A program made the translations under genes and the position numbers. Shown here one piece after another: positions 59,579 through 64,000 of a stretch of DNA of 64,000 nucleotides; positions within the stretch are counted from its first letter, which is position 1, and the number at the start of each line of letters is the position of its first letter. The stretch covers positions 2,728,001 through 2,792,000 of the forward strand of contig JAHRBS010000013.1 of the NCBI GenBank assembly GCA_024305745.1, written 5' to 3'. A model generated the notes under the pieces. The model did no database searches, was not told the DNA's origin, and saw only the letters and a list, made by a program, of their open reading frames with translations. Origin of the DNA: Polyporus tsugae (lineage: Eukaryota > Basidiomycota > Agaricomycetes > Polyporales > Polyporaceae).

Positions 59579-61540
59579 ATGACCTCGCCCGCACAGCCGG
59601 TGTGAGTACTGGCTAACGTTATGGATATCGTCTACTATCACTTGTCTTCAACTGATTGCCCCTCTCGTCTTGCACACCTCCAGCTATGGCCCCATTTTTG
59701 TCGGCTTGGTTTTCAACATTCTGTTGTATGGGATGATGGTTACACAGACGTACCTGTACTTCAACATATACAGTCGGTGAGTGGCTTTATGGTCCAACGA
59801 GTGTTTGGCCGGCATGTCCTGACGGAGGTGGGGCCCAGTGACCGTTTATGGATAAAGTTGCTTGTGAGTGATGATACATGTACTTCCTCACCTTTTTTGG
59901 TCGCTGTGGAAAGGCTGAGCCTGACGGGGTGGCGTACAGGTTGCCACGTTGTTTGTGTGCGATACTGTCAACACGGGATTTGACATCGCGTTTGTGTACG
60001 ATCCGCTCGTAAACCGTTTCGGTGAGTGGTAGAGTTGAGCATCATGTTTAGGCGGTGTGCTCAGCAAAGCGTGTCCAGGAGACGTCGACGCAGTTACCAA
60101 GGCTACCTGGGGTAAGTCCGGATCGTCTTGCTGAGAGGTTGAGGGGTTTCTAACGGCCACGCGTTCGTAGTGTTTGCGACGGGTGTGTTTGCATATCTTG
60201 AGATGCTATGTTGTACCCGCTGAACTCAATTCTGCCTGATGTCATGTAGACCCTGCGATGACGGTGAGACCAGTGTTGCGGTCGTATCTCGTCGCGACCC
60301 CGTTGGCTGAACCGTTTCTGTAGTCAATCATCGCCGCGTTCACGCAGGTGTTCTTCGCATGGCGGGTGAAGGTCTTGACTGGGAACTACTTTGCAGTCGG
60401 CTCCATCGCGTTCTCCGCTTTTGCCCAATTGTGTGCGTCAAATTGTTTGCTCGATGACTGGTAATCAGACATGGGCTAATCGGACTCGCACCTCTTGCAG
60501 GCGGCGGGCTGGGTACATCCATCGCGGTCGGGATGATCCCAGAGTTCGCTCGGTTTATGCAGTTCAAAGTTATTGTCATCATCTGGCTCGCGTTCTCCGC
60601 CGTCGCCGACGTTCTGATCACCGCATCACTTGTCTGGCATTTGGTACGTCCAGCGAGAGGGGATTGCCTGGGATTGGCTGTTCTGATGTATTCGGCGCTG
60701 ACGCGCCTCGTCCGATCCCCGCAGCGGAAAAACAAAACGGGGATGTCTTTTACGGACCACCTAATTGACAAAATTATTCGCAGTGAGTCCCTGGAACCAT
60801 CTATACTGATTTGGAAGGATGTTGTTACTGACCTGCCGTTTGTGCCTTTCTTCTCTTCTCTTCTTTTCTCACCGACCGTAGTGACCGTTCAAACTGGGCT
60901 GGTGACGGCGGTCTGTGCTGTCATTGACCTTATACTTTTCTTGCTCGTTGTAAGTGCGCTCTTCTGGATGTCGGCATCGTTGCCTTTCCCGCTGACATGC
61001 CTGTTTCTGATGTCGTTTTTCCGCGGCCCTGTAGCCGACTGGATGGCATCTGCTCTTCAACTTGCCGTTGTCGAAGCTGTACACAAACTCGCTGTTATCA
61101 AGTTTAAACTCGCGACGCGGATGGAAGTATGATACTAGCGACATAGTCAGCGCCTCCCACCACCACCCGGAGCATCCTGGTAGCGGGCAGAGGGCTAGAA
61201 ACGTCCAAGTGAACGTCCTCCGTAGCGAGACCGGAAGACGGGTGAGTCTTCTGTTCAATGTCCTTCTCTCCCCTCCCCCTACATAACTCTTCCTCTCTCT
61301 CTCGTTCGCCTGAGTGTTGTGTGCGTTGCATTCTTGGGTGCTGACGTGTGAACGACGCAGACGGTACCACAACAGATCTACATCGACGTCGAGTCGCACG
61401 AAATGGTCGACGTCGCGGACGTGAAGGGAAACCACTATTCGAGCCCGAGCACCTTCCTCCCGGACACAAAGTCGATGTCGAAGATCTCGGAGGAACCTAT
61501 GTCTCACTCTGATTCGCGGGAGTCTGAGCTGAGCGTGTAA
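59579..61540 (+). CDS. DUF6534 seven-helix membrane protein, paralogue 2
   Basis: Tandem paralogue of the 55.8-kb gene. Exons 59579-59601, 59684-59776, 59839-59863, 59940-60021, 60079-60111, 60171-60182 (12 nt), 60250-60263 (14 nt), 60324-60432, 60501-60643, 60725-60782, 60882-60949, 61035-61241, 61361-61540; 348 aa, phases close. The first eleven exon lengths equal those of paralogue 1. Helices include YGPIFVGLVFNILLYGMMVT, VATLFVCDTVNTGFDIAFVY, SIIAAFTQVFFAWRVKVLT, KVIVIIWLAFSAVADVLITA and LVTAVCAVIDLILFLLV; the signature LLFNLPLSKLYTNSLLSSLN is intact. The C-terminal tail diverges apart from the IYIDVESHEMVDV block. Confidence 0.92.
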
Positions 61541-62050
61541 ATTTGCCAAGTTGCATTATTGTACGTCTATCCTTGGATTGGTCTCTTTCTACACCGGGTA
61601 GATTCATGGCTGGACTGGATGGACTCTTGTCGGTGCCCTGGGTCACCAGATCGCTCGTTTTTCTTGAGACCTCGACCTGCTTACCAGTACATAGGTCACT
61701 AAAGTTATTGTATTTTTATTCTTTGTTCGTAATGATTGTAATCGTTGGCTGTTGTAGCCAGACCCTGCCTCACTGCTGGTCCGAGTGTCGATGTTGACTT
61801 CTGCAGCTTGTCGCGAACATTGGTGTCCGTCTCAGGCTGACCAGTTGTATGCACCGCCACCGCGGCCGTGGGCGGTTGGCAATTGGGAATGTGTCCTTCG
61901 ATTTGCAATTCACAGAGCATTCGCCATGTTCGCCGACGCCGGGTGCCATGTCTCTGTGCCACTCCTTGTCTCGCTGGCACCGTAAGTGGTCCACTAAAGC
62001 CCCTTGACTACTTCTGACCAGACGCTTCAATGCTTCGACAGGTCGACAAG
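61541..62050. other. Intergenic, no gene seen
   Basis: Between the second DUF6534 gene and the third Kre9-like gene; short motif-free frames only. Confidence 0.5.
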
Positions 62051-62953
62051 ATGGTAGCCTTGTTCGCATTCACCCTCGTCCCGGCGATGTGTGTCGCACA
62101 CGTCGCTGCAGCCTTGTACCCTGCACGCGCGGTGAATCCAGGTGACGACCCGAACAGGACACCGAGTCCCCCAATCCTGCAGCCGAACCATGTGGTTGAA
62201 TGGCAAGCTCTCGAGGTTCAGACAGTAACTTGGTAGGTCTCGAGAACCGCATGGTTTCATTTGTGAACGGACACCGAGGTCCGAAATGAGACTTACGATG
62301 GTCCCTCACAGGGACACCACTGGCCTCGATGTGACTGGACTGAACGGGACGATCCTGCTGGGCTTTGTGCGCCCAGATACGACTAAATTCGTATACCAAG
62401 GTACGCGACCGTCCTAGGGGCCGCCAATAGAGCAGAGTAACTTACAGTGCTCACACACACGCCTATTTCCGCGCAGACCGGCCGATCGCTCAGAACTTCG
62501 CGTTGGCAGACGAGGCGGTCAACATCATCCTCCCAGATGTGCCTACAGGCAATCGCTACTTCCTTATTCGTGAGCCGTCCTGTCAGTGGAATCTCGGCCC
62601 TATCGCTCGCTCACAGTTAGTCTTCTCTCTTTGCAGTCCTCGGCGACATGAACAACACGAGCCCCCTGTTCGGCATCGCGGGTACGGACCAGAATAACCC
62701 TACGAACAGCCTCCCACCGTCGACCCTGCCACCCCAAACGATCACAACGCGTTCTGCGACTATTACACGCACGGATGTCGTCTCGACAGTCGATAGAGCT
62801 TCAAGCTCTGCCGTTGCCTCTACTAGCCTTACATCTGTGGCAGAGCCTTCTAGTTCTGGGACAGGGGTGCCCAACAGCGCGGCGCCGGCGGTCATAAGCA
62901 CATCCGTCTATTCACTGGGGGCAGTCTTGGCGCTTCTATTTACCATATATTAA
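62051..62953 (+). CDS. Kre9/Knh1-like GPI-anchored wall protein (paralogue C)
   Basis: Third family member here. Exons 62051-62232, 62312-62400, 62477-62569, 62637-62953; 226 aa, phases close. I chose 62051 because MVALFAFTLVPAMCVAHVAA is a good signal peptide; an in-frame ATG at 62030 is the alternative. Domain marks: HVVEWQALEVQTVTWDTTGL, GLNGTILLGFVRPDTTKF, RPIAQNFALADEAVNIILPD, TGNRYFLILLGDMNNTSPLF. A Ser/Thr-rich stretch with ITTRSATITRTDVVSTVD and a hydrophobic C-terminus (VYSLGAVLALLFTIY) fit GPI anchoring. It is closest to paralogue A: both have NGTILLG and a SATITRT motif in the stalk, so A and C look like the more recent pair. Confidence 0.87.
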
Positions 62954-63189
62954 GTAGCTGCTCTCGTGTTCGTCATGAATCCAGTCCATTTGTCTCCTCT
63001 GTCGATGTGTGCCTCACATCCCTCGAAAATCAATGTCGCATCGCAAGGTCATTGCTCCAAACAGTAGCCCTCCATTCACATTCAATTCCTCTGAGCCTCT
63101 CTCAACCTCTCTGAACTCTCCAAGAAAGGCTTGATAGCGGTGTACCAGACTGGAGAAGCTGAAAAAAAAGTAATGTCGTACCACGCTAT

Positions 63190-63259
63190 GCATTAAGAGG
63201 GAATCGAACCCCCGGCGGGTCGATGGCAACGACCCAGGTTACCACTACCCCATTAATGC
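63190..63259 (-). tRNA. tRNA-Gly (GCC)
   Basis: On the minus strand a 7-bp acceptor stem (GCATTAA / TTAATGC) encloses a D arm with TAGTGGTAA, an anticodon stem GGTCG/CGACC with loop TTGCCAT (anticodon GCC at 63225-63227) and a T arm containing GGTTCGATTCC (B box). No intron; 70 nt without CCA. Confidence 0.93.
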
Positions 63260-63374
63260 TTACATCAACAGCATTTATAATTTGATATATTAACAATGGG
63301 GGCACGGTCGAGAGCAAAAGACGCAGGGGGGCAGCGCCAAACTTTGTCCTGGTCCGTGCGCCGTCCGTGCGACC

Positions 63375-63382
63375 TATATAAG
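63375..63382 (+). promoter_or_regulatory. TATA box of U2 snRNA gene
   Basis: tatataag, about 30 bp before the predicted U2 5' end; consistent with a TATA-driven snRNA promoter. Confidence 0.65.
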
Positions 63383-63404
63383 CTGCCCCCCGACATGCTC
63401 GATT

Positions 63405-63593
63405 CCTTACCACTCTGGCCTTTTGGCTTAGATCAAGTGTAGTATCTGTTCTTAATAGTTTAACCACTATTATGGAGGCACCGCCTCCATTATTGGTTAT
63501 CTAATTTTTGCAGCCCTTGTCCCTCGAGCTCTGCTTGCAACTCGGGGGCGCGATGACCTTGCCACTGCACTGCCGGCTTGTGTCGTCGGGGGA
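63405..63593 (+). ncRNA. U2: U2 spliceosomal snRNA
   Basis: Spliceosome RNA that pairs with intron branch sites. The hallmark ccttttggcttagatcaagt begins at 63419, followed by the branch-pairing gtagta (63439-63444). Stem-loop IIa (aatag...ctatt, 63454-63471), a perfect stem-loop IIb (atggaggc / gcctccat, 63472-63490) and the Sm site aatttttg (63503-63510) follow in order. Downstream GC-rich sequence can form the 3' stem-loops. The 5' and 3' ends are approximate (a few nt). It lies divergent from, and about 145 bp from, tRNA-Gly. Confidence 0.92.
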
Positions 63594-64000
63594 TTTCCCA
63601 CCTTTTTCTTTTTGGGGCACTTTTGGGACTGGTCACTCGACCAGGAGCTCAGTGTTCCAAATGGATCAAGGAAGTCCTTGTTTAGTTGTCGTTTTGCGTT
63701 TTGTTTTGTTGTTGGAGATTGTATGAGAAGGTATTGAGCTCAAGCATTCGCTTTCGGGCATGGATTGAATGACTGCAGTACTCTGTCGTATTGCTTGCAC
63801 ATCAATCTCCTTTGCAAGAGAGTGAGAATTTTGTTGTTCCATGTATGCAATATACACAATATGTATAACGACTACAGTACCGAAACAAGAATGCAATGAT
63901 ACCACCCAATACATAAACAGTTTACATGAGCTTGCCGTTTGTATAGCTACTGTTAACCGGAGAACCATGCCCACCGCTCTTCTTGAAGGCCTTCCGCGTC
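63594..64000. other. Window end, no gene seen
   Basis: AT-richer 3' flank of U2. Short frames only; a gene continuing past the window edge cannot be excluded. Confidence 0.4.

Overview
The window is nuclear DNA of a filamentous basidiomycete, most likely an agaricomycete wood-decay fungus of the Polyporales type. The signs are intron-dense genes with short (about 50-80 nt) GT-AG introns, GC-rich coding sequence, fungal families such as DUF6533 and DUF6534 membrane proteins and Kre9/Knh1-like GPI proteins, a CBM20 glucoamylase, and a U2 snRNA with basidiomycete-like layout. No transposon, rRNA, CRISPR or prokaryotic operon structure was seen. Exon joins below come from reading splice sites by eye and checking that all phases close; they are predictions, not transcripts.

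Layout, left to right. 0.1-10 kb: a DUF5745-like protein (-), a secreted GH15-CBM20 glucoamylase (+), a seven-helix DUF6533 protein (+) and a signal-peptide/single-TM cell-surface protein (+). 10.3-12.6 kb: a membrane-anchored nucleotide pyrophosphatase/phosphodiesterase (-). 13.5-16.2 kb: two weakly supported unrecognised genes (-). 16.5-19.2 kb: two divergent Kre9/Knh1-like GPI proteins; a third paralogue lies at 62 kb. 19.9-27.1 kb, all on the minus strand: a Red1-like CCCH zinc-finger protein, a membrane-anchored histidine phosphatase, and a secreted DPBB (expansin-like) protein with a very large Asn/Pro/Ala repeat region.

28.4-35.8 kb: Cdc37 (Hsp90 co-chaperone) and a 1017-residue SAM methyltransferase with a repetitive C-terminus. 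35.8-41.9 kb: about 6 kb without a convincing gene, ending at an Mcm1-type MADS-box gene. 43.2-46.3 kb: a second gene-poor gap. 46.4-48.3 kb: an AAGAB/p34-type adaptin-binding protein. 49.2-54.1 kb: two paralogous CmcJ/AsaB-type oxygenases facing each other around deoxyhypusine hydroxylase and MRT4, which share a divergent promoter. 55.8-61.5 kb: two tandem DUF6534 membrane proteins with the same exon lengths through eleven exons. 62-63.6 kb: the third Kre9-like gene, tRNA-Gly(GCC) and U2 snRNA.

The window mixes housekeeping genes (Cdc37, DOHH, MRT4, AAGAB, Mcm1, U2, tRNA) with secreted or surface proteins. A recurring feature is the micro-exon of 11-18 nt, several of which carry catalytic or cofactor-binding residues. 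I saw no complete new biosynthetic or defence system; the most unusual loci are the facing oxygenase pair, the repeat-bearing DPBB protein and the micro-exon genes.
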